In this document: one piece after another, positions 41,660-49,294 of the stretch
Layout of the letters: every line of letters begins with the position of its first letter
Position numbering within the stretch: position 1 is the stretch's first letter
DNA from: JALYGJ01 sp963781705
Lineage (GTDB): Bacteria; Chloroflexota; Limnocylindria; Limnocylindrales; CSP1-4
Assembly (NCBI GenBank): GCA_963781705.1
Contig: CAWAGP010000004.1
Coordinates: 1 to 62,579 of the forward strand
Length of the DNA stretch: 62,579 nt
Direction: 5' to 3'
Notes under the pieces: generated by a model
The model's database searches: none
The model's input: only the letters and a program-made list of their open reading frames with translations
Told to the model about the DNA's origin: nothing
Position numbers and translations under genes: made by a program

Positions 41660-42639
41660 ACGACGGCCCGGTAAGCGGGCCCGACAGCGGGTTGGCTGAC
41701 CCGCCCGACAGCGCTTTCTCGCTCCAGCACCGCCCGGCCGCTGGCCTGTACCTGTTCGGCTGGCTGCTGACGCTCGGCGGACTCGCCTTGCTGCTCATCG
41801 CCTTTCCTGTCGGCGGGCCGGCTGGCGGGGTCTTGCTGATGACCTCGCTGCTGCTCATTGCCGCCGGCCTTGCGGCCGCCGCCGGCTACCAGGTCATCGC
41901 CCGCCGGTCGCGCCCCGACGGGGCCTATCGCGGGCCAACACCGTTGCTGCTGTTCCCGCTGCAGGTCGTCGTCGTCAACATGTTCAGCCTCGCGCTGCTG
42001 GTGTTCCACCTGGCATCAGCCGACGATCCGGTCGGCTTCTTCATCACCGCGCTGATGCTGCTGGCCGGCTACGCCGGAGTCGTCTGGCTCTTCGTCGTGC
42101 GCACCGGCGCGCTGCGCTGGCGCGACCTCGGTCTGACGTCTCCGCTGCAGTCTGGCCGCGTTCTGGCGGACCTGGCCGGTGGGCTCAGCGTCATGCTCGT
42201 CGTCGCCGTGGCCGCCTCACTGTGGGGCGGGCTCATCGCGGCGCTGCTCGGGACCACGGCACCTGACGTGGTTCCCGCGTCGACCACCGGCGGCGGCCTG
42301 TTGCTCGTTGCGCTGGGCGCGGGCGTGGTGATTCCGATCGGTGAAGAGCTCTTCTTCCGCGGCTATGCGCTGAGTGCCTGGAAGCTTGATCTGGGTGAGC
42401 GATCGGCGCTCGTGCGGGCCACGGTCTTCTTCGCCTTCGTGCACATCCTGACCATAAGCTCGGCAACCTTCATCGACGGCGCCAAGCAGGCGGTCCTGGT
42501 GGTCGCCGTGATCGCGCCGGTCGGGCTGGCGCTGGGCTGGCTCTTCCTGCGCCGCGGGCTGATCGCCGCCATCGCCGGGCACGCCACATTCAACCTGTTC
42601 GCGATCATCGTCACCGCCCTGGCTGCGCTGCACAACTGA
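41656..42639 (+). CDS. CPBP family intramembrane glutamic endopeptidase
   Basis: A 327-residue multi-pass protein. The three CPBP motifs are present: GEELFFRGYALSAWK (the EExxxR motif), FFAFVHIL (FxxxH) and IAGHATFNLFA. Relatives (Rce1/Abi) cleave prenylated or bacteriocin-related substrates; the substrate here is unknown. The TTG start overlaps the previous stop, so it is coupled to the zinc-ribbon membrane protein. Confidence 0.88.
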   Translation: MNDGPVSGPDSGLADPPDSAFSLQHRPAAGLYLFGWLLTLGGLALLLIAFPVGGPAGGVLLMTSLLLIAAGLAAAAGYQVIARRSRPDGAYRGPTPLLLFPLQVVVVNMFSLALLVFHLASADDPVGFFITALMLLAGYAGVVWLFVVRTGALRWRDLGLTSPLQSGRVLADLAGGLSVMLVVAVAASLWGGLIAALLGTTAPDVVPASTTGGGLLLVALGAGVVIPIGEELFFRGYALSAWKLDLGERSALVRATVFFAFVHILTISSATFIDGAKQAVLVVAVIAPVGLALGWLFLRRGLIAAIAGHATFNLFAIIVTALAALHN

Positions 42640-42697
42640 CCGCTGAGTCAGCGGTTAGCCAACGATTAGTTGGCGGCAACCGGCCGCTAAGCGGCCG
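42639..42697 (+). terminator. three consecutive stem-loops between the CPBP and radC genes
   Basis: Stems ACCGCTG/CAGCGGT (42639-42655, loop AGT), GCCAAC/GTTGGC (42658-42674, loop GATTA) and CGGCCGC/GCGGCCG (42681-42697, loop TAA) follow the CPBP stop codon immediately. There is no T-run, so termination would be of the non-canonical kind; an attenuator for radC is an alternative. Confidence 0.4.
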
Positions 42698-42801
42698 TGG
42701 CTAGGATGCGCTCGCTTCCGGGTTCGGACGGCGGGGAAATCGGCGGGCTCCGTTGTCCGGGTCCGGGAGCAATTCCACCGCCGGGCTTCGCGAGGTGCCG
42801 A

Positions 42802-43515
42802 TTGTCCTCACCCCAGCGTGCGATCCGCGAGCTTGCGCCGGCCGGTCGGCCGCGCGAGCGCCTGCTGACCCACGGACCTGCCGCGTTGACGGCCGGCGAT
42901 CTGCTGGCCGTGCTGTTGGGCAGCGGTGGCGCGGGCAGGTCGGTGATGTCGCTGGCGGATGAGCTCATCGCGCTTCATGGAAATCTGGGTGAGCTGGCAC
43001 GCGTGGATCTGCTCGAGTTGACGGCGGTCCCCGGCATCGGCGCCGCACGCGGCGCGCAGCTGCTGGCGGCGTTCGAGATCGGCCGCCGCGCGCTGTTGCC
43101 GGCGCCCGGTTCGCGCTGGACGATACGCGCGCCGCGCGACGTGGCCGAACGGCTGATGCCGGACATGGCGCGCCTCGAACGCGAGGAGCTGCGCGTCCTG
43201 CTGCTGAACGCCAAGAACGCGGTGCTGCGCCAGACCACCGTCTACCAGGGCAACGTGTCGGCCGCGCTGGTCAGGATCGCGGAACTCTTCCGCGACGCCG
43301 TGAGGGTCCACGCGGCGGGCATCATCGTTATCCACAATCACCCGTCCGGTGACCCGGAGCCGTCACCCGATGACCTGCACCTGACTGCCGAGGCCATTGC
43401 CGCCGGTCGATTGCTCGACATTCCGCTGCTCGATCACGTGATCCTCGGGGCGGACGCTTACGTCAGCCTGCGCGACCGTGGCGTGTCCTTCGACGCTGGA
43501 CCGCGCCGGGCGTAA
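42802..43515 (+). CDS. radC: RadC family JAB-domain protein
   Basis: A protein of about 237 residues: IRELAPAGRPRERLLTHGPA, a helix-hairpin-helix-like LTAVPGIGAARGAQLLAAFE, and the JAMM metal-binding motif HNHPSGDPEPSPDD followed by LLDHVILG. RadC was named as a DNA repair protein but its biochemical role is uncertain. TTG 42802 was chosen because GAGG lies 6 nt upstream and the length matches the family; an in-frame GTG at 42697 adds 35 non-conserved residues. Confidence 0.88.
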   Translation: MSSPQRAIRELAPAGRPRERLLTHGPAALTAGDLLAVLLGSGGAGRSVMSLADELIALHGNLGELARVDLLELTAVPGIGAARGAQLLAAFEIGRRALLPAPGSRWTIRAPRDVAERLMPDMARLEREELRVLLLNAKNAVLRQTTVYQGNVSAALVRIAELFRDAVRVHAAGIIVIHNHPSGDPEPSPDDLHLTAEAIAAGRLLDIPLLDHVILGADAYVSLRDRGVSFDAGPRRA

Positions 43516-43558
43516 CCGCCAGTCCACTAACGTGGCGGGGGCCGCCAGCCGAGGGCGG

Positions 43559-43566
43559 TATACACT
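43559..43566 (+). promoter_or_regulatory. candidate -10 (TATACACT) for mreB
   Basis: TATACA or TACACT about 75 nt before the mreB ATG, followed by GCCCAC as upstream of guaB3. Confidence 0.4.
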
Positions 43567-43639
43567 GCCCACGCTTCGGCCGCGGCCTGCCGCGCCAGCG
43601 CCAGGCACCCATTCAATAGCAACGAGGACCCGCCCACTC

Positions 43640-44692
43640 ATGCTCGACGCCTTCCTGGGAATGTTCTCGCGCGACATCGGCATCGACCTGGGCACGGCCA
43701 ACACGCTGGTCCACGTCCGCGGCCGCGGCATCGTCATCAGCGAGCCGTCAGTGGTCGCCATCGAGGCGCGTACCAAACGTGTCTTGGCGATCGGCGCGGA
43801 GGCCAAGCGGATGCTCGGCCGAACGCCGGCCAACATCATCGCCGTCCGCCCTCTGCGCGACGGCGTGATCAGCGACTTCGACGTGACCGAGCAGATGCTC
43901 AAGTACTTCGTGCGTCGAGTGCACGACCGTGTCGGGATGATCAACCGGCCGCGAATGCTGATCGGCATCCCGAGCGGCGTGACCGAGGTCGAGAAACGCG
44001 CCGTGCGCGACGCGGCGATGAGCGCCGGGGCACGCTGGGCCCGGTTGATCGAGGAGCCCATGGCGGCCGCGATCGGCGCCGGGCTGCCGGTCGGCGAGCC
44101 GTCGGGCAGCCTGATCGTCGACATCGGCGGTGGCACGACGGAGGTTGCCGTCATCAGCCTGGGCGGCATCGTGGTCTCGCGCAGCCTGCGCATCGGCGGT
44201 GACGAACTCGACCAGGACATCATTGCCTATGGCCGGCGCGAGTACAACTTGCTGCTCGGCGAACGGACCGCGGAAGACATCAAGATCGCCATCGGCTCGG
44301 CCTACCCGGGCGACTACGACGAGCAGCGTGTCACGCTGCGCGGCCGCGACCTGCTCACCGGCCTGCCACGCGCCGTCGAGATCACGTCCGAACAGGTGCG
44401 CGACGCGCTGGAAAGCTCCGTGCAGCAGATCGTCGACACGGTCAAGGACACGATCGAGGAGACGCCGCCCGAGCTGGTCGCCGACATCATGGACCAGGGC
44501 ATCGTGCTCGCCGGCGGCGGTGCGCTGCTGCAGGGCCTCGATCGGCGCGTGTCCGAGGCGACCCAGATGCCCGTCCACGTTGCCGACGATCCACTGACCT
44601 GCGTTGCCCGCGGCACGGGCCGAGCGCTCGAGGAGCTGGACGTCATGGAACGCACGCTCGTCGCGGAGACGTACTCGCAGTCACCGCGCTGA
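43640..44692 (+). CDS. mreB: Rod shape-determining protein MreB
   Basis: Actin-like filament protein directing cell-wall elongation. RDIGIDLGTANTLVHVRGRG, AVRPLRDGVISDFDVTEQML, IEEPMAAAIGAGLPV, IVDIGGGTTEVAVISLGG and GIVLAGGGALLQGLD are the ATPase motifs. The product is 350 residues from ATG 43640, which starts MLDAFLGMFSRD as expected; a longer upstream frame lacks conservation. It is followed by mreC. Confidence 0.97.
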   Translation: MLDAFLGMFSRDIGIDLGTANTLVHVRGRGIVISEPSVVAIEARTKRVLAIGAEAKRMLGRTPANIIAVRPLRDGVISDFDVTEQMLKYFVRRVHDRVGMINRPRMLIGIPSGVTEVEKRAVRDAAMSAGARWARLIEEPMAAAIGAGLPVGEPSGSLIVDIGGGTTEVAVISLGGIVVSRSLRIGGDELDQDIIAYGRREYNLLLGERTAEDIKIAIGSAYPGDYDEQRVTLRGRDLLTGLPRAVEITSEQVRDALESSVQQIVDTVKDTIEETPPELVADIMDQGIVLAGGGALLQGLDRRVSEATQMPVHVADDPLTCVARGTGRALEELDVMERTLVAETYSQSPR

Positions 44693-44719
44693 CGCGCGGC
44701 AGGCGCGTTCGCTCGCCAG

Positions 44720-45601
44720 ATGCTGACTCGTCAATCGACCCGCCGCCGCCTGATCTTCTACGTCGCGCTGCTGGCGATCAGCCTGCTACTGCTCGCCGTC
44801 AGTAACTCGGCTCCGGTGACCGAATTGCGCAGCGGCGTGGGCTTCGCGCTCTCTCCGATCCAGGGCTCTCTGCGCCAGGCAACGCGCAGTGTCGGCTCGA
44901 TCCTGTCGACCTTCGGCGAGATCGACCAGTTGCGCAAGCAGAACGAACAGTTGAATGCGCGCGTGGTTGAACTCGAGGCCCAGAACCAGCAACTGCAGGC
45001 GATGGCCGCGCAGAACCAGCAACTGACCGCGCTGCTTGGCATTCGCTCGTCGCTGGCCTATGAGAGTGTCGCGGCCGAGGTGGCCAGCCAGCTGTCCACC
45101 GAGCAGGAGCGCGTGATCACGCTCGATCACGGCACTGAGTCGGGCATCGCCGTCAACGACCCGGTGATTGCGGCCGGCGGCGCGTTGGTTGGCCAGGTGG
45201 TCGATGTCGGCCAGAACTACAGCCGCGTGCTGCTCATCAGCGACACGCGCATGTTCGTTGCCGGCCTGCTCGAATCCAGCCGGGCCGTAGGCGACATCCA
45301 GGGCCAGTCGGAGCGGCCGCTGGTGATGACCAACATTCCCGCCACCGACATCGTCAGCATCGGCGAATCGGTGGTGACCGCGGGCATCGAGCTCGATCAG
45401 GGGATCCGCTCGCCGTATCCAAAGGGCCTGCTCATCGGCACGATCGTCGACGTCCACCGCGCGCCGGACCAGCTCTTCCAGACGGCGTTGATCACGCCCG
45501 CCGCGCCGCTTGGTCAGCTCGAGTACGTACTGGTGATCACCAACTACCAGGGTGGCCTGCCGGCGCTCTCGCCGGAACCGTCGGCGTCGCCGACCCAATA
45601 G
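44720..45601 (+). CDS. mreC: Rod shape-determining protein MreC
   Basis: A 293-residue bitopic protein: transmembrane helix at about 10-27, a coiled coil (about 58-98, with QLRKQNEQLNARVVELEAQN), then the MreC beta domain (AEVASQLSTEQERVITLDHG, VIAAGGALVGQVVDVGQNYS, GIRSPYPKGLLIGTIVDVH). It links MreB filaments to peptidoglycan synthases. No mreD, mrdA or rodA follows; a LysM gene converges instead. Confidence 0.95.
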   Translation: MLTRQSTRRRLIFYVALLAISLLLLAVSNSAPVTELRSGVGFALSPIQGSLRQATRSVGSILSTFGEIDQLRKQNEQLNARVVELEAQNQQLQAMAAQNQQLTALLGIRSSLAYESVAAEVASQLSTEQERVITLDHGTESGIAVNDPVIAAGGALVGQVVDVGQNYSRVLLISDTRMFVAGLLESSRAVGDIQGQSERPLVMTNIPATDIVSIGESVVTAGIELDQGIRSPYPKGLLIGTIVDVHRAPDQLFQTALITPAAPLGQLEYVLVITNYQGGLPALSPEPSASPTQ

Positions 45602-45611
45602 CGCGACGCGG

Positions 45612-46109
45612 CTAGGGCCGGGTGGGCGCCCAGCCGGGAATCAACAACTGCTGACCGACGTGAATGCGGTTGGGATTGGTGATGTCGTTGAGCGCGACGA
45701 TGTCATCCACGGTGACCCCGTACAGGTTGGCGATGTAAATCAGTGATTCGCCGGCCTGGACGACGTGCACGAACGGCGTCGGTTCGGGCGTGACCGTCGG
45801 CGGCGCGGTCGGTGTCCGGCGCGGCTGCGGGGTACCGGTGCCCGGCTGTTCGGTGAGTTGCGGTGAGCTGGTCGGCGGGGCACTGACCGGGCTGGGCGTT
45901 GGGCTGGCCATCGCCGCGGGTGCCGGTACCGCGCGCGCGTTCGCGACGACGTATGCAGTCAGCAGCCCGGCAGTCACGGCCAGGATCAGCACAACGGCTG
46001 CGCCCATGAACCACGGGAGCGCCGCGCGCGCGGGCGACCGGCGCGCTGGCAGGTATCCGGACTGTCCCCGCGAACCGACCGGCGGGGGATCTCGGCGGTC
46101 GTCGGCCAC
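45612..46109 (-). CDS. Membrane-anchored LysM protein
   Basis: A 165-residue protein with a cytoplasmic Arg-rich N-terminus, one transmembrane helix (about 33-55), a Pro/Thr-rich spacer and a C-terminal LysM module (HVVQAGESLIYIANLYGVTV, then IVALNDITNPNRIHVGQQLL). It probably binds peptidoglycan outside the membrane. Convergent with mreC. The GTG start has TAGTCT 6 nt upstream. Confidence 0.88.
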   Translation of the reverse strand: MADDRRDPPPVGSRGQSGYLPARRSPARAALPWFMGAAVVLILAVTAGLLTAYVVANARAVPAPAAMASPTPSPVSAPPTSSPQLTEQPGTGTPQPRRTPTAPPTVTPEPTPFVHVVQAGESLIYIANLYGVTVDDIVALNDITNPNRIHVGQQLLIPGWAPTRP

Positions 46110-46115
46110 GGGCGC

Positions 46116-46121
46116 AGACTA
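46116..46121 (-). promoter_or_regulatory. candidate -10 (TAGTCT) for the LysM gene
   Basis: Minus-strand TAGTCT ends 6 nt before the GTG at 46109. Confidence 0.45.
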
Positions 46122-46204
46122 GCGGCACATTTCCGGGCGCGCCGGGATGCGGCGGCACCGTGGCCGCCGGCATGGCCCGACTGACGAGCCGGCCTGGTAC
46201 CTCT

Positions 46205-46239
46205 GGCTGGCCAGGTCGCCATCGTCGCCCTGGCCAGCC
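46205..46239. promoter_or_regulatory. 11-bp inverted repeat in a divergent intergenic region
   Basis: GGCTGGCCAGG and CCTGGCCAGCC form a perfect 11-bp stem around a 13-nt loop. It lies in the 328-bp gap between the divergent LysM and FlgD-Ig genes, where a terminator is not expected, so an operator or RNA element is possible. I see no gene in this gap. Confidence 0.4.
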
Positions 46240-46263
46240 GCCCGCATCCGACCAGAGTGCACC

Positions 46264-46319
46264 GCACCGATACGCAACGATCAGCGTTGTTGAGCCTTGG
46301 AGGCCGGCACGATCGGTGC
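46264..46319 (+). promoter_or_regulatory. structured leader candidate upstream of the FlgD-Ig gene
   Basis: GCACCGAT (46264-46271) pairs with ATCGGTGC (46312-46319). Inside, GCAACG/CGTTGT (46274-46290) forms a second stem, and a GCC/GGC pair a third weak one. A G-rich stretch follows at 46326. The layout of a closing stem with internal hairpins resembles a cis-acting RNA, but I cannot match it to a known class. Confidence 0.3.
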
Positions 46320-46437
46320 AGGAAACGGGGGGACCTTCTTGGGCTGGCGGGCGTACCCTATGAGCGCGAGCCTGTGGGTGACAGACGACAGGTGCGTCTT
46401 TCCGGGCGTGCCCCAGCAAAACCGGAAGGAAGTGGGA

Positions 46438-48336
46438 ATGAATTGGTCAAGGGTTGCCGTGGCGCCGGCGTTTGATACACACGCCGGCTTCGACATGCCC
46501 GCTGGTCGCCTTGCGCGTACGGCGGTCTTTGTTGTGTGCGCTCTGTTCCTCGCGGCGCTGGCGCCGGCGACGGGCACGGTGCGCGCAGCGACGGGCAGTT
46601 CGCACGCTGCTCCCGCGGCATCGCCTGCTGACGCGGCCGCGCCTCTCAAGGCAGTCATCATCGTCGGGCCTGCGGGCAGCCTCACCGGCCAGGACCTCAT
46701 AGACGCCGAGTCCGCCGCTGCGCAGGCCGAGTCGTACGGCATGGACGTCCGGCGCGTGTTCTTCCCGCACGCGACGTGGGACAACGTGATGGCCAACATC
46801 CAGGGAGCGAATCTGGTCCTCGTGATGGGCCATGGTTACGGCTGGCCCAGCCCGTACCCGCCCTTCCGGGAGAACCTCCAGGACGGCATCGGCCTCGATC
46901 CTTACGACGGCGCCAATGCCAACCAGACCAAGTACTACGGCGGCAACCTGATCCGCGAGAACTGGGTCTTGGCGCCCAACGCCATCGTGATGCTCAACCA
47001 CATGTGCTACACCGCCGGCAACGGTGAGCCGGGCATGGCCCGGCCGAGCTGGGACGTAGCGGTTCAGCGCGTCGACAACTTCGCCGCCGCCTTCCTGGCT
47101 GTCGGAGCGCGCGCCGTGTTCGCGTACAGCGGCCAGAGCTATAACCGCGGCGTCAGGCAGCTGTTCACCACCGACGACACGATCGCGCAGATGTTCACCA
47201 CGCCGGGCTCCCACCCAAAGGGCTATTTCGGCTACGTCGGCTGGGATCCGCGCCAGTTCGACTCCGTCCGCACGCCAGGCATGACCAACTTCCTCGATCC
47301 TGATTCGAAGCTCGGCTTCGTGCGCGCCGTGACCGGCGACATGTCGATGACGGCGAGCGATTGGGCCCAGGGCGCGACCTCGCCCAGCGCGGACCCGCCG
47401 GTCCTGTCGAACTTCAGCGTTGACGGCAGCCAGGCAACCGCGGCCAGCGGCGGCAGTTCGCTGCCCGTCTTCACGCCCAACGGCGACGGCGTCAGCGACG
47501 ACCTGACGATGACCTACACGGTTGACCGCGAGGCCTTCGTAGACCTGTCCGTTACCAACGGCTCGGGCAATGTCGTCCGCACCATCTCGAGCTGGTCACC
47601 GGGCGGCGACGGCACCGCCACCTGGGACGGGCGTAACGACAACGGCAACTACGTCAACGACGGCACGTACACATTCACGGCCACGCCGCGCGACCGCACC
47701 GGTACGACTGGCGATCCGCAGACGGCCCAGGCCAAGGTGCTCACGGCGATGAGTTCGCCGGCGGTCACCCCCGACCTGTTCTACCCGGCCGATGGTGACA
47801 ATTTCGCCCAGACCACGACACTCTCGGTCTCGCTCGACCAGGAGGCCACGTTCTGGTGGAAGATCGCCGACGGCGACGGCAACGTAGTGGCGACACATGT
47901 CAACGGCGTCGACACAAACCCGGGCGCCCTGACCTGGCAGTGGGATGGTCGCGACAAGGACGGCAACTACGTGCCGGACGGTACGTACTACAGCGTGACC
48001 ACCGCGCAGAGCGCGGCGGGCATGTACTACCACAGCGTGCCGGTCGAGGTGGATGCCTTCCGCGTCGTGAGCACCAAGACGGAGCTGGTACGCGGGACCA
48101 AGGTCAAGTTCCTGATCTACAGCGCGGAGCCGCTTAAGGGCAGGGCCAAGCTGCGCGTGACGTTCCCGGGGCTGGCGCCCAAGACGTACCGCACCTACGC
48201 GTCAGCGGCCGGTTACTACTACGTGAAGGTGAAACTGCCGGCGACGGCTGGGGCCGGGACGATCACGGTCCACGCCTTCGGACACGATACTGGCGGTCAG
48301 TTGCAGGCGACCGACTACACGTTCGACCTGCAGTAG
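46438..48336 (+). CDS. Secreted protein with caspase-like His/Cys pattern and two FlgD-type Ig domains
   Basis: 632 residues from ATG 46438, which has GGAAGG 8-9 nt upstream. An N-terminal signal peptide (about 25-50, ending AATGSSHA) is followed by a domain at 70-250. It contains VLVMGHGYG (His 132) and VMLNHMCYTAGN (Cys 190) after parallel-strand-like segments, the layout of clan CD (caspase/gingipain-like) proteases. Two FlgD-type Ig modules follow: FTPNGDGVSDD to ATWDGRNDNGNYVNDGTYTF, and TWQWDGRDKDGNYVPDGTYY. The C-terminus is a beta domain. Proteolysis is inference from the dyad only; a CHAT- or C25-like pseudo-enzyme is equally possible. Confidence 0.7.
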   Translation: MNWSRVAVAPAFDTHAGFDMPAGRLARTAVFVVCALFLAALAPATGTVRAATGSSHAAPAASPADAAAPLKAVIIVGPAGSLTGQDLIDAESAAAQAESYGMDVRRVFFPHATWDNVMANIQGANLVLVMGHGYGWPSPYPPFRENLQDGIGLDPYDGANANQTKYYGGNLIRENWVLAPNAIVMLNHMCYTAGNGEPGMARPSWDVAVQRVDNFAAAFLAVGARAVFAYSGQSYNRGVRQLFTTDDTIAQMFTTPGSHPKGYFGYVGWDPRQFDSVRTPGMTNFLDPDSKLGFVRAVTGDMSMTASDWAQGATSPSADPPVLSNFSVDGSQATAASGGSSLPVFTPNGDGVSDDLTMTYTVDREAFVDLSVTNGSGNVVRTISSWSPGGDGTATWDGRNDNGNYVNDGTYTFTATPRDRTGTTGDPQTAQAKVLTAMSSPAVTPDLFYPADGDNFAQTTTLSVSLDQEATFWWKIADGDGNVVATHVNGVDTNPGALTWQWDGRDKDGNYVPDGTYYSVTTAQSAAGMYYHSVPVEVDAFRVVSTKTELVRGTKVKFLIYSAEPLKGRAKLRVTFPGLAPKTYRTYASAAGYYYVKVKLPATAGAGTITVHAFGHDTGGQLQATDYTFDLQ

Positions 48337-48348
48337 GCGCGCGACCTT

Positions 48349-48391
48349 GAGTTGGCGGCGCCCGCGCCATCGGCGCGGGCGCCGCCAACTC
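48349..48391 (+). terminator. 20-bp perfect hairpin after the FlgD-Ig gene
   Basis: Arms 48349-48368 and 48372-48391 are perfectly complementary over 20 bp with a 3-nt ATC loop, 12 bp after the stop. No T-run follows; very GC-rich stems without T-tracts are common as terminators in high-GC bacteria. Confidence 0.75.
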
Positions 48392-48452
48392 GTTCCGGGG
48401 GCCGTTCGCGTGTTCGATCAGTTGGGTCAGCGCAACTGCCTACCGAGTCACC

Positions 48453-48458
48453 TAGACT
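48453..48458 (+). promoter_or_regulatory. candidate -10 (TAGACT), leaderless
   Basis: TAGACT ends 9 nt before ATG 48468. It lies after the strong hairpin that closes the previous gene, so a new transcription unit must start here. Confidence 0.5.
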
Positions 48459-48467
48459 GCGGCAGCG

Positions 48468-49283
48468 ATGACCGCACAGCAGGCCGCCCCGCCCGAGCAG
48501 CCGCCCGCCCCCACCGATGTCGACTACACCGGCGTGTGGGTGGTGCTGCCGACCTACGACGAGATCGAAAATATCGCCTCCATCGTGCCGGCTGTCCTGG
48601 CCGCGCTGCCGGGCAGCACGTTGCTCATCGTCGATGACAGCTCGCCCGACGGCACGGGCAAGGTGGCCGACCAGCTGGCCGCCAATGAGTCGCGCATCCA
48701 GCTCCTGCATCGGCCCACCAAGCGTGGCCTGGGCAAGGCCTACATCGAGGGTTTCCAGAAGGCGATGGCGGGCGGCGCGCGCATCGTCATTCAGATGGAC
48801 GCCGACTGGTCGCACGATCCCAAGTACCTGCCGCTGCTCGTGCACGCGCTCGAGAGCGACCTGCCCGGACAACCCGGCGTCAAGCCGGTGATCGCCATCG
48901 GTTCGCGCTACATCAAGGGCGGCGGCGTGGTCGGCTGGGGCATCCTGCGCAAGCTCATCTCGCGCGGGGGCTCGCTTTTCGGCCGGACGATCCTCCGTCT
49001 CAGCGCGCACGATCTGACCGGCGGCTTCAAGGCGTACCGCCGCCTGGTCCTCGAGCAGATGCCGTTCGGCGAGCTGCACTCCGGCGGGTACGTGTTCCAG
49101 ATCGAGACCACCTTCCTGGCGACCCGTCACGGTGAACAAGTGGTCGAGATACCGATTGTCTTCGTCGACCGCCAACTGGGCGCGAGCAAGATGTCGCGGC
49201 GCATCGTCGTCGAGGCGCTGGCCGTCGTGCTGCGCCTGCGCTGGGAGGAGCTGCGCGGTCAGTTGCCCGGCAGCCGGACCTAG
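48468..49283 (+). CDS. Polyprenol-phosphate (dolichol-phosphate-type) mannosyltransferase
   Basis: A 271-residue GT2 enzyme of the Dpm1/Ppm1 type, which transfers mannose or glucose to polyprenyl phosphate. VVLPTYDEIENIASIVPAVL, LIVDDSSPDGTGKVAD, RGLGKAYIEGFQKAM, the DxD motif in IQMDADWSHDPKYLP, and DLTGGFKAYRR followed by GYVFQIETTFLA are diagnostic. No C-terminal membrane domain. The product could supply the lipid-linked sugar to the GT87-like enzyme at 1.7 kb. Confidence 0.9.
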   Translation: MTAQQAAPPEQPPAPTDVDYTGVWVVLPTYDEIENIASIVPAVLAALPGSTLLIVDDSSPDGTGKVADQLAANESRIQLLHRPTKRGLGKAYIEGFQKAMAGGARIVIQMDADWSHDPKYLPLLVHALESDLPGQPGVKPVIAIGSRYIKGGGVVGWGILRKLISRGGSLFGRTILRLSAHDLTGGFKAYRRLVLEQMPFGELHSGGYVFQIETTFLATRHGEQVVEIPIVFVDRQLGASKMSRRIVVEALAVVLRLRWEELRGQLPGSRT

Positions 49284-49294
49284 CCGGTCGGTCG

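Noticed and set aside
43478..43639. Upstream extension of mreB to a start at 43478
   Set aside because: The extra 54 residues are not MreB-like and would overlap radC; ATG 43640 gives the canonical N-terminus.
46321..46400. G-rich ACGGGGGGACC segment recalling a c-di-AMP (ydaO) riboswitch
   Set aside because: The other conserved ydaO parts, such as the GACAGCTAACC-type segment, are missing, so no class was assigned.
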